Of a stretch of DNA of 64,000 nt, positions 35,342 to 45,995 are shown piece by piece. The stretch lies in the NCBI GenBank assembly GCA_022575985.1, contig JAKSXM010000263.1, forward strand, positions 14,488,001 through 14,552,000, in the 5' to 3' direction. How positions within the stretch are numbered: position 1 is the stretch's first letter; the number at the start of each line of letters is the position of its first letter. The DNA comes from Anagrus nilaparvatae (taxonomy: Eukaryota > Arthropoda > Insecta > Hymenoptera > Mymaridae). The translations under genes and the position numbers were made by a program. The notes under the pieces were generated by a model. That model did no database searches and was not told where the DNA came from. It saw only the letters and a program-made list of their open reading frames with translations.

Positions 35342-38300
35342 TTTTCCTCACACTCTGATATAAATATATCCTCTTCATCTTCACTTTCATCAGTATCAGG
35401 TATGAGAATAGCACTCTTATTATTCTTGGCAAGATTTTCGTAAAAGTAATGATATTCCGGAGGAATAGCGAATTTCTTGCAAAGAAGTAAAAGGTCTTCA
35501 ATCTTAGCATTACTTATTATTATATTTGATGAATATGCTTTTTTCAAATCATACGAAGATTTTATGCTATCGAAATTTGTTTCGAAAGTGTTCATTTCCA
35601 AGTACTTGTTCATTTCAAGATCGGTTTTATAAAATAAAACTCCAGGAGACTTACTATCTGCAAAAAGCTGTTTGATTTTAGACCAAGATATTTTAATACC
35701 ATTAATATTACTTAACCATTGTTGCTGTTGCACCATTTTTTTAAAATCGAAAATCATATCCGTTGTAATTTCAATTACGTGATAGGGATTCTTTTTGCAC
35801 TTTTTGGCATTCCTAATTATTTCATACCACTGAGATGGGACATAGATTTTTCGGTTCTTACTTTGCCTTTCAATAAGGGCATGAACACTATCTCCCTCAT
35901 TTTGGGTGTGCCCCTTTTCCAAGAAAGTGTGTTTAATTTTTACACCAAATTTAGCAGCAGCATAAGCTAGCATTGAAAACAGAAATCGATTTCTGTTCTG
36001 CCCTGAACAATTATCAGAGTAAAAACGAAAATCGGTTTTTCCATTTTTTACTTGATTTATAATAAAATGTAATAAAAGACTACCAACTTCATTGCCTCCC
36101 TTTTTAGCTGTCGATTCATCATAACGGTAACAGTATGCTTTTGTATTACCAATATCAAAAACAGTAAAATTAGCAACGTTAAATTTTCTTTTATAGTATA
36201 AAATTGACGTTTCTGCTTGAGGAGTTTGTAGAACCTTTTGGTAGTCAAAAACTGCAACACAAATTTTTTCTTTATCTGTTGCAGTTTTGCAATCTTGTAG
36301 GTCTTGAATTTTAATTTTGGCTACTTCCGCTTTATTTTTTATGTGCGCATTATATATTTTTAAAAATTTTGCCGCTGCTGCAGAATCTATAATGGATTTA
36401 AAATGGGTGTATACGTTGCATACGTCACATTGATCTTTTTTCGGTTTGAAAAAGCTAATATTGAATCGACTATTAAATATATCTATATACTGACGGTAAG
36501 AAGCTTTTTTTTCTAAGACAAGTGCACCTTCAACAGTCCATTCGATATATAATTCATACAATTTGGAAATGTTAAGATTTTCTTCAAAATATTCTCTGTT
36601 TGACGATTTTCTAACTAAATGTCCTGGTACTCGTGGAAATAAATTTATATGCTTTACAATGCTCTGAATAATTGCTTCAGAGATTTTTATATTTTTTTTG
36701 GAGTTTTTCCCTCTTTGGTCAGCAGACAAACCCGTTACTGACTTTATTTTTCTTGAAATGGTTTTTATCCATGCTTCACATATACTTAAGGTCGACATAA
36801 ACATGGTTCTACAAAATTTTATTTTTTTATTTTTTACGTTTAAAAAATAATTAATCCGTTTTCTTGTGATATTTGGAGTTAGGGTATCAGTGGATAAGGC
36901 ATTACTAGATTCAACGTCTAGATCATTTTCCATATGATCAACAAATTGCATATATTCATTAATGTAACTCCATTGTTGGTAATGATTACCTAAGGCCCAA
37001 AATGTTGTACATAATTCTTGTCTTTCAGTCTCAGTGATTTTTTTAATACACTGAAATCTACAAGGCTCTCCACAAGATTCCTTAGGAACTCGTTTTTCAA
37101 TGAATTTACCACTAGAATTTGTATAACCTTGGCCTGTGTTAACAAGTTCTTTTTTTAAAGTAGATTCCCAATTTTGACGATTAGTTTGTCTTTTTCTTGT
37201 GAGTAAAAGAGGAGGAGTATATTTTCGAGTTCTTTTAATTGTTTTTTTAGCTTCTTTATACTTTGAGGCATCGTAAGTATTTATTGTAGCATTTTGCTTA
37301 CTTACCATGTTATTATCTATCAATCTACTGTTCATGTTCACAGAAAAAGTTAGCAAGTCTGTACATTCTTCATGCACTATATTATTATTTAATATTTTTT
37401 TTAAAGGAACTGTATTTTCAAAATCTTTGTAGATTGTGAATAAATTACCATCTGAACTTGAATACATAGAAGATTTTCTTATCTCTGTATTATAATCTTC
37501 CAAATAATAATCTTCAGTTAATACACCTAAAAATGATTTTACAGTTTAAAAAAATTTATTTTTATAAATAGTAATACCAAAATATTTTCTTGCCTGACAA
37601 AATTTTAAAAGATACCAAATTAACAAATTTATTATCTGTGATATTCCTGTCATTCTATATTTAAACTGATAAATAATATTTAAAAATATATATTTAAATT
37701 AATTTACAAAGCGGAATAATATTTTTCGTAATTGCTGAGAAACAAAAATTAGATACATAATGCAGGATCAAATTTTGGGTAAATAATAACATCAAAGAGT
37801 ATTTTTAACTTTTCAACAAAAAATTTACTATAAATCCAGATATGTAATTAAATTATTAAAATATATAATGTTTCAATAAATTTTTTTCCTACATAACAAA
37901 AGTATTCTGCGTATTTTATTTTAGCGACGATTTGATAGATAGCATAATGGAAAAACCTATAAGTTATTTGATTTATTCAAAAATATTTTTGAAATCTATA
38001 AAAATACTTACACTTTTGATGATCTAAATTAAATATTGTTAATAAAATAAAAGAACAACAAATTATGGTTTCTCTAAAAATAATTTATTCAGGAACATTA
38101 AGTGATGTATAATGATTATTTATCATTATCATAGCATTTTATTATTTATTATTATATTAAAATATAAAATAGTAAATGATATTAGTGACATGCATCTAAT
38201 TTATTTTGCTTTTACAAAACATTTTACATATCAAACATAATTGGAGAATTACTGTCTGAGTTTCTATCTCCTATTTTTTCTCTGTCAGATATGAGATGGT

Positions 38301-39889
38301 CCATGCATAACTTGTTTGGAGATTTTTGTTCTGATTTTCTTGCTTGTACTTCTTTTCTACTAACTTTTAAATAAATAGAATAATTAGGTTAAAATGTACA
38401 AAAGTAACAAAAAACAAACTAAAATAAAAAATAATAAGGAAATGAAAAACACTTCAAAAAAATTTTTTATGTATTATTTTCAACACAGCTTTATTGTTAC
38501 TATAAGTAAAGATATTCTTTTCATTAATATTAACCAACCTAAGCTTTGCGCTTCTTGATCAGGATCGAAAGTTAAATCTAAAAAAATTATTTTCATATAA
38601 GACTTTTAAAATTTTTGTTTCATAAACTCACCTCTTATACAGCTTTTGCTATCATCAGAATATAAATTATTATTTGCTTCTGTTTTTTGTATCGAATCAA
38701 GGCAAATATCCCTATAATTTACTGGTACATCTGTAAAAATTAGTTTTTATTATTTTTGCTATACTGAACTGTGAGTAAATAATGCACAAGAAACATTTTT
38801 ACCATCAAATTTATTTTCGATATGATGATATTGAAGATTTACTGCATTTAAATTTTCTGAAAATATTAAAATTATTACAAAGTGTTAGAAAAATTTTATT
38901 TATAACTTAAGTATTTGAGAATTCAGATTCAAAAAAATTACTGAAAAAAATTTGACTTCTAAAAATTATATTTTTTTTAAAAGTGATTGCTATAATATTT
39001 TTTTTATTACAAAAATTGTTAAAAATTAAAATAATGTTTGAAAAAAAGGATTAAAAAAAAAATTACAGTTCTTGATGTTATAGATTTTTTAAGAAGCAAA
39101 TTTTTCCTTTGACTTAAATTTTGTTTGGTATGCATTGTAAATTTTGCTATTAGCCCTTAATGACTTACCGTAAAATTCATCAACACATCCAGGTGAATAT
39201 TCGCATCTTTGGCTATTATCCTCATAAATACCCTCATAAAAATATTCTGAAGTAAAAACAAAAGTATAAAAATGTTAAAAATAATTATTATATAATAAAA
39301 TAAAAAACTATTTATATAAATAATAAGCTTTATGATATTGAAATAAATGAAACTTCATGCTAATTAATTTGATTAAATTAATTTATGTCCAATAAAAATT
39401 TTTTTAATATAAATCTTAAATATATTGCATTTAATTTTTGTAAACATAAAACTTAAAAAAAAAGCTATACCTACTGCATGATAATGATAGTTCAACTTTA
39501 TTTTTATACTTACTTTTTTTAATTTTATTTTTCATTTTCTATCATTTTAAAAATAATAAAGTTTATCTTTCTTTATTTTTGCTTATTTTTAACTTATAAA
39601 ATAGATAACAGATGATCCAGTGATAAATTTTATTTCATTAAAAAGAAAAGTTTGCATAAAATCATATTCTTAATTTATAAATGTTAGTTCAATTACTTTT
39701 TAAATTTAAGTTTACTACAGTATAAAAAAATCACAGGATAATTGATTCATATTTAAATTTGTTAATTTGGTAAATATTAAATTAAATGCCAAAATAAAAT
39801 TAGAAATTTGCAATTTTTTGTAATATATTACCTTTCTCCCTAGCTTCATCGATCTCAATTTGCTGTCTGTTAGCAATAATCTCTGTCAT
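35152..39889 (-). CDS. Spliced transposase-like gene, 900 codons in six exons
   Basis: Predicted exons (minus strand): 39889-39832, 39246-39169, 38856-38803, 38730-38632, 38577-38539 and 37526-35152. All five introns are GT-AG and phase 1, and the joined length (2,703 nt) is exactly 901 codons with no internal stop. The last exon holds the body: CGEPCRFQC (spliced residues ~261-269), a zinc-ribbon-like CDVC (~476-479), VAVFDYQK with candidate catalytic Asp 537, FRFYSDNCSGQNRN with Asp 614, and GHTQNEGD with His 649/Glu 653. The spacing of two Asp and a downstream Glu/Asp fits an RNase H-fold (DDE-type) transposase; that fold call is inference. The C-terminus is acidic (DESEDEEDIF) then strongly basic. 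The five small exons encode an acidic, Asp/Glu/Asn-rich N-terminus. AATAAA overlaps the stop. The exon structure needs transcript support; the 783-codon open body is certain. Confidence 0.7.
38226..38363 (-). other. Possible alternative 3'-terminal exon
   Basis: Between transposase exons 5 and 6 the minus strand is open for 45 codons (SEQKSPNKLCMDHLISDRE, ending SPIMFDM) to a TAA at 38226-38228, just after an acceptor-like TTAG. Its frame would fit a shifted donor of exon 5 (TTG|GTTAAT). Composition resembles the other small exons. An alternative frame is also open for 29 codons, so the call is weak. Confidence 0.3.
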
Positions 39890-40248
39890 ATTTATTTATT
39901 TATTTATTTATTAACCATTATAAAATACAGAAAATTGTACATAAACAAGTAAAATGTAATATACAAAACATTTCCGCATCCTCAGAGTCAAATCAAAGTT
40001 TGACTGTGCGAGGAAATGGTAAAATCAATTAAATTAAATTCTTAAAGAAAATAGAAATAGATAAAATTTAAATACAAAATAAAATTAAACATTATAAAAC
40101 AATAGTTAAAATGACTAGTAGTCTATACATAAATAATTATTAATATAAATTTCAAATATTCAATATTAAAATAAAAAATATATTTACTAAATACAACATA
40201 ATAAATTGCAAGTATAATTTCAATAATAAATCATTATTCATATCTTAA

Positions 40249-43131
40249 TTAATTATTAAACTGATTCAAATTGCTCAAAGGTTCTAAAAGTCTCTTTTTT
40301 AAAATTTTTGAATTAGATAAATTGAGAAGTTTAAAGTTTTTAGGGAGTAAATTATATAATTTTAAGGATATAATGAAAGGACTCTTTTTGTAAACAGATT
40401 TTTTTATAGTAGGTAACTTAATATGATCTTTTCTAGTACTGAAAGTAGAATTTTTATATAAGTTTGTAAGATCATCATAATAATGTGTTAGAGCATTGAG
40501 CTTGAAAAGCTGTTTTAAATCCAAAAATTGCGAAGGATCAATTTTTATAATTTTAATAATTTTTTTATGAAAGCTCTGCAAAATTTTTAGTCTATTATCA
40601 TATGCACATCCCCAGATGGAAATAGCATATGACACTACTCCAAGAAACAAAGAATAATACATAATCTTTAGTACTTTTTTGTTAATGTGCCTAAGCTTAT
40701 AGAAAATAAATAGTAGATATTTAGTTCGTTTTAGTAAGTTTTGAATATGATTATCCCAACGCATATGTTGGTCAAAATGTATACCCAAATACTTTCGAGA
40801 CGTCACTCTAGTTAACTTATAATCAGAGATTGCGATAGAATAATTATTTTTTGGTAAACTGTTTGCATAGTTACCAAAAGTGATAAAACTGGACTTATCT
40901 AGATTAAGTGTTAATTTATTGTTCATAAACCATTTATTAATCAAACTAAGCGAATCCATCATTGCAGAATTAGCCAAATTCCAATTTTTCTCAACAGTGA
41001 AAACTGCTGTATCATCAGCATAAGAAAAAACTCTGGGAACAAGACTGAGTAAATCATTAATGTATATGAGAAACAAATAAGGTCCTAATATAGAACCTTG
41101 AGGTACTCCAACATTAGTGATAACATAATCACTTCTTGTATCCCCAAGCTTAACAGCATGCTGACGATCCAGTAAGTAATTTTTAAAAAGGTTTAATGGC
41201 GTACCCCTGACTCCATATCTTTCCATTTTTTTTAACAATATATGATGGTCAACCGTATCAAATGCTTTTGATAGGTCTAAGAACGTCCCAAGCACTGCTT
41301 GTTTCTCATTTAGTCCATTATAGATTAAATCAGTTACTTTATGCAGTGCCTGTTTAGTTCCTATACCAGCCAGAAAGCCAAATTGATTTTCGGAAATTAT
41401 TTTGTTTTTATCAAAAAAGGAAGATAATCTAATGAAAATAACTTTTTCAAAGATCTTAGCAATATTGGATATAAGTGATATTGGCCTATAGTTGACCATA
41501 GCACTTTTATCGCCAGACTTAAATACAGGAATAATGTCTGCTTTTTTAAGATCAGTTGGCCAGATACCGCTGGCTATACAGGTATTAAATATGAAAGCTA
41601 GTGGTTTTACTATGAAAGAAGAGAGTGTTTTAAGCATTTTCACATTAATATTATCCACTCCACCACATTTATCATTCAAATTTTTGATAATATTTGATAT
41701 TTCATTTGGATTTGTGCCTTTCATAAATATAGAATCCAAATTATTATTAATATTTGATAAATCGACAATAGAGTCAGGGATTTGGTTAGCAAGTTTTAAA
41801 CCAACAGTGTTGTAGTGATTATTAAAGCTGGCAGCTATTTGGCTTTTATTAGTAAGAATAACATTATTTCTATTAATTGATTTAATTTCAGAGGATTTGG
41901 AATTATTTTTACCAAGTTTTTTATTTATAAAATTCCATATTTTTTTTGAATTATTTAAATTTTTACTGGCATTGATAGACTCGTTTAGATTTTTGGCTTC
42001 GATGATAACTTTTTTTAATATTTTGCAAAATTTGTTGAAATATTTTTTTAGATAAAGGCTTTTATTATTTTTTTTAAGTAAATTATATAATTGGTCCTTA
42101 TGATTGATGGAGATTAACAATCCCTTAGTCATCCATTCCTTTCTTTTCTTATCATGTTTTTTATTATAGATCTTGTTAGTTTTTTTTTTAGTAGCAGTTA
42201 GTATAGATTTATTTATGTAATATTTCAGCTTAGTTAGAGCAATATTAGGATCATTAAAGTTTAAAATATTTTCCCAATTTATTAATGAGGCTGATGTGAA
42301 GAGTTTTTTATAATCAATATAATTATACTCATTAGAGTCAATGTTTGTAAAATGTTTATTAGTATCTACTATTGCAAAAATTGGATAGTGGTCAGAAAAT
42401 AGTTGATTATGTACAATAGATTTGCAAGTAAAAGTAGTTTTTGCAAAGATGTTATCTATGCACGTGCCTTTAGAAATTTGATTATTAGGCCTAGTTACTG
42501 AATTAATTAAAGGTAAAAAACCATTAGATAACATGTGACCAAGAAAAGTATTATTCTCATAATCATTATTCATAATATTCATATTAAAATCACCTATTAT
42601 GAAATGATTAATTAAATTATTAGACTTGTTTAAATATGTTTCAATTAATTCATTAAATTTTGTTTTATTAATGTCATGTGAACGATATGCAGCAGAGATA
42701 TTCAATTATAGATCATTGATTTTAATTTTAACTTTTAATAATTTTAATACATCAATCGTTTCAATAGTGACAGTGTGTTCCAAATTTTTTGAAACATAGA
42801 CAACTACTCCATCACATATATTAATTTTGCTGTCATTGTAATAATGTGAGTAATTATCTAAGGAAAAATAATTTAAAAATTCTATCATTCTAGTTTCAGT
42901 ACAAATAATTATATGAGGTTTGTGATTTAGGGATGAGATAAAGGTTTCTAAGAGTTCATATTTTGAATTCAGACTTTGAACGTTAAAGTGAGCTATGATT
43001 AACTGAGTATTGATAATAGGAGAAAACAATTCATTATTTAAATCAGCTAAATTATGAGTAAGAACTTCAGGAAAAAAATTTAAATTTGAAATATCATTAC
43101 TAGTATCCAAGTTAGAGGTCTCATGAATCAT
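40249..43131 (-). pseudogene. Retrotransposon ORF2 (endonuclease-RT), one stop codon
   Basis: A 960-codon frame interrupted by a single in-frame TAA at 42706-42708 (context INDL then LNISAAYRS). N-terminal part: apurinic-type endonuclease with FNVQSLNSK, CTET, GDFNMNI, TCIDNIF and SDHYPI. Then the RT: DKCGGVDNINVKML, YRPISLISNIAKIFEKVI, LDLSKAFDTVDHHILLKK, VPQGSILGPYLFLIYINDL, and FSYADDTAVF with the catalytic YADD near 41010-41023. The C-terminus ends in LLEPLSNLNQFNN. Apart from the stop and the loss of a few N-terminal endonuclease residues that I cannot place, the protein looks complete. One point mutation separates this copy from an open frame, so it is young. Confidence 0.85.
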
Positions 43132-44632
43132 ATTGAATAAAATTGATTTTATTGCGTTTAAGTTTATTATATGTATGACAGTTAATATTGTCGTGAGCGT
43201 AATGATTTGTATTTAAATTACTTTTATTTTTAATATTATAACTAAGACAATTTGTACATTTTTTATATTGTTTATACTTGCAATTATTACTGCTATGTCC
43301 ACCTGCGCAATAGGTGCAGATGTGTTCATTAAGGCATTTGTTCATTGAGTGACCATAAGCACAACACTTGGAACATCTTCCAAGTCCATAATCTTCGTAG
43401 AGTCTGTAGGATCCCCATTCTAAGTAGATTCTACCCATAGTTATAAGGTGTTTAAAGATTTCACCACTGCAATTAGCATAAATAGTCTTGTAATTAGTTT
43501 TTTTATTATTATATATATACTTTATTTTAAAGACTCCATCAAGATTTTCAATATTATTTTTTTTTTTAATAAAATTTTCCAGAGTACTATAATCTTCTGA
43601 GAAAAGTTGTTCACCAATTCCAATTATTTTAACTGAAGGCATTTTTTTAATATTTTCTATTAGCTGAAATTTGTTAGTTTGAGTGTTTATACTATTAATT
43701 ATTTTTTGTTTAGCTTCATCATTGTCACAATTGATAAGGATATTTCCACTTTTTTGTTGTTTAATATAGTTTAGTTTGATATTGAGTTCAGCTGGTGAAA
43801 TAATAGTTTTAATATCTTGGATAGCATTATTTATATTATTAGGTTTTAAACATAAAATAGAGTTTTTTTTATTTTCAGATATTAATGCTTCGCTGTAGGA
43901 TTTATTTACACTATTTATGTTAATATTATTATTATTAGTGTTAGAAATATCAGGTTGTTTATTACTATTAGATTTTAATAAATTAATGTTTTCTTTTAGG
44001 ATTGTACATTTTTCCTCTAATTCTCTATTTAACTTGAACAATAATTTATTTTCTCTTAGTAAAAATTTGAGACTATCACTGGATTTCAAATCATTTTCAG
44101 TTATTTCATTAATATCATAAATGTTGTATTTTTTTAAAGAATTTTCACTTAACTGTTTATTTTCTTCCAATAGGTTTTGGCATCTTATTTCTAACTCTAA
44201 GCATTTATTGTTTAAGCCTTTAGCAATATCATCGGAGAGAGAATCATCATTTGCTGAATTATTTTTTAATTTAATATTATTTAGTTCTTCATTTAACGTT
44301 GTGTTATTTTGCATATACTTATTATTTTCAGCTTTAAGTTTATTAATTATTTCATCTCTCGCACTTAAACAATCATTTAGTTCTTGAATTTGATTATGCA
44401 AAGAATCAGAATTAGAAAGCTTAATAGAATTGGTTCTACAGCATTTTATCAAGTAACCTTTAATATAAATAAAATTTTTACTTTTCTTTGAGCAACTAAT
44501 ATGATAGGCATTTCCACAATTAATACACACTAACGTTTTTGGTGTGTTAGTAGCAGTACATTTTTTAAGTGGTGGTTCAGAACATTTATAAAGTATATCT
44601 ATAGTTTCCGGAACAGCTGACATTGTAAACAA
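43121..44632 (-). CDS. Retrotransposon ORF1 (Gag-like RNA-binding protein)
   Basis: 503 residues, open throughout. An N-terminal Cys/His cluster (C17, C25, C36, C39, H44, C47, C64/C65) looks like a PHD-type finger. Residues ~75-230 are Asn/Leu/Lys-rich with heptad-like coiled-coil character. Residues ~270-410 probably hold an RRM-like fold (inferred from position). The C-terminus has zinc knuckles: C420-x2-C-x4-H-x4-C433, C439-x2-C-x3-H-x4-C451, and a third C459-x2-C with distant His/Cys. Such ORF1 proteins coat element RNA. A PHD-type finger in ORF1 is known in some CR1-group elements, which together with the AAAT tail favours CR1 over Jockey. ORF2 starts 11 bp before this stop. Confidence 0.85.
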   Translation of the reverse strand: MFTMSAVPETIDILYKCSEPPLKKCTATNTPKTLVCINCGNAYHISCSKKSKNFIYIKGYLIKCCRTNSIKLSNSDSLHNQIQELNDCLSARDEIINKLKAENNKYMQNNTTLNEELNNIKLKNNSANDDSLSDDIAKGLNNKCLELEIRCQNLLEENKQLSENSLKKYNIYDINEITENDLKSSDSLKFLLRENKLLFKLNRELEEKCTILKENINLLKSNSNKQPDISNTNNNNININSVNKSYSEALISENKKNSILCLKPNNINNAIQDIKTIISPAELNIKLNYIKQQKSGNILINCDNDEAKQKIINSINTQTNKFQLIENIKKMPSVKIIGIGEQLFSEDYSTLENFIKKKNNIENLDGVFKIKYIYNNKKTNYKTIYANCSGEIFKHLITMGRIYLEWGSYRLYEDYGLGRCSKCCAYGHSMNKCLNEHICTYCAGGHSSNNCKYKQYKKCTNCLSYNIKNKSNLNTNHYAHDNINCHTYNKLKRNKINFIQYDS

Positions 44633-45004
44633 AAATCTTCTTTACCGACACTTATACATTTAAGAACTGAAACATATATTTTACCGCTCATCAACCAGTA
44701 GGTGTTGTCTAGGTTGTAAGGGGTTATGTCTATTCATATATAATAAAAACACTATTTATAACAAAAAATTGAATATCACTTAGTTTTTATATATAATATA
44801 CCATAATATTCTTGCTTAATAATTCACACACAAAACATACCAGCTTTATAGACTTTAAGTTAAACTTTATGAATTTTTATTTAGAGGCACTAGTAACGCA
44901 TGTTTATCATGCGACGCCATTTTAGAAAGTATTATAAGATTTATCATATTTAAATATCATATATATATCATATTTAAAGATTTATTAGATAAATAATCTT
45001 TATC

Positions 45005-45467
45005 TTATTCATCAAATAATGTTGAATTAATAACATCTGATGATAACGAATCGTCATAAGATCCGTAATCTGAAAAACAATTATCTTTATCGACATTTTT
45101 AGAATCACTGATTTCTCCTAAAATAATAATAAATTTTACAAATTATTACACAAACAATTAAAAACACTATTTTTTAATAATAAAAAATACCAAAAAAATC
45201 GAATTCATCAACCAGAACTTTCTTTATATCATGATCTTCAGTATCAGTACATTTGTGACAAGATTCAATAGTAGATTCAAGGCTCTTTGATTTTAATGCA
45301 CCTAAAAAGCAAGATAACGATTATTTTATAATTAAAAAATTAACAGAAATTTCTTTTCATAAACAATATTACAATTAAATTCAATATAATTATCATAAAA
45401 AGAGAGTCGAAAATTTAAATTGTAGGTTAACTTTTAATATTATTATCTTACCATCAACTTCCATCAT
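45005..45467 (-). CDS. Small three-exon acidic gene inside the transposon
   Basis: Predicted exons: 45467-45452 (start MMEVD), 45301-45191 and 45117-45005, giving 240 nt: 79 residues plus stop. Both introns are GT-AG (donors GTAAGA and GTATTT, acceptors TTTTTAG and ATTTTAG) and phase 1, the same phase as all transposase introns. The product is very acidic, Ser/Asp rich, with one CHKC pair (ESCHKCTDTED) and endings KVLVDEFDFF and INSTLFDE. There is no signal peptide or known domain. It may be an accessory protein or an alternative 5' part of the transposase transcript; because every exon is phase 1, its first two exons could also splice onto transposase exons. Confidence 0.5.
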
Positions 45468-45995
45468 GCAAATATTTTATTTTTATCACAAGACTTTCAA
45501 AAACAATTATTCCATGTAGTAAAACCAGATATTAATAAAAATAATTTATCAGACAATCCTATTTAATTTTAAATAAAAATTATTAAGCACGCTGTATCTT
45601 CTTAAAATTTTGGCTTATAATTCTAATAATCTAATCATGAAAATTTTACCGACAGAGTCACGTTAAATTGAGAGAGGGCGCTTTCTTTTAAATATAATTA
45701 TAATTTCTGATTGAACTTAAAATATTTTCAAAATCAATAAAATGGTACTTAATAACTCTTTCAAAACCTCTGAAATATATGAAAATGTATTCAATATATT
45801 TAATATTTTTAAGGTTTGAAATATTAAAAGAAATAAAAAATTTAAAGCTTTATGTACATTTTTCAAAATCATTTGAAATATAGGTATAGAAAATAAATTT
45901 ATAATTTTATTCATTCATATTTGCCTAAAATAAAATTTTTTCTTATATTGATTTTATTAACAAAATTTGTTCATTATTATAGTTAGATTAAAAAA

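Larger units (their letters stand above)
39900..44940 (-). mobile_element. CR1/Jockey-type non-LTR retrotransposon, nearly complete
   Basis: Minus-strand element with ORF1 and ORF2 overlapping by 11 bp and a 3' tail of AAAT repeats (ATTT on the plus strand, 39891-39912). There is no RNase H domain. A possible target duplication TCATATTTA is seen at both ends (39886-39894 and near 44943 or 44969), but AT-rich repeats make the choice uncertain. It inserted at the first exon of the transposase gene, right beside its ATG, and so separates that gene from the small acidic gene. Related fragments lie at 5.4-5.9, 8.7-9.1, 11.8-12.3 and 13.4-15.3 kb. Confidence 0.8.

Noticed and set aside
35159..35443. 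Plus-strand frame of 94 codons opposite the transposase end
   Set aside because: Phe/Leu/Ser-rich shadow of the Lys/Glu-rich transposase C-terminus on the other strand.
40249..42705. Reading the 818-codon part of ORF2 as a separate gene with its own start
   Set aside because: The codon after the stop is TTG, not ATG, and the frame continues directly from the endonuclease part; it is one ORF2 with a nonsense codon.
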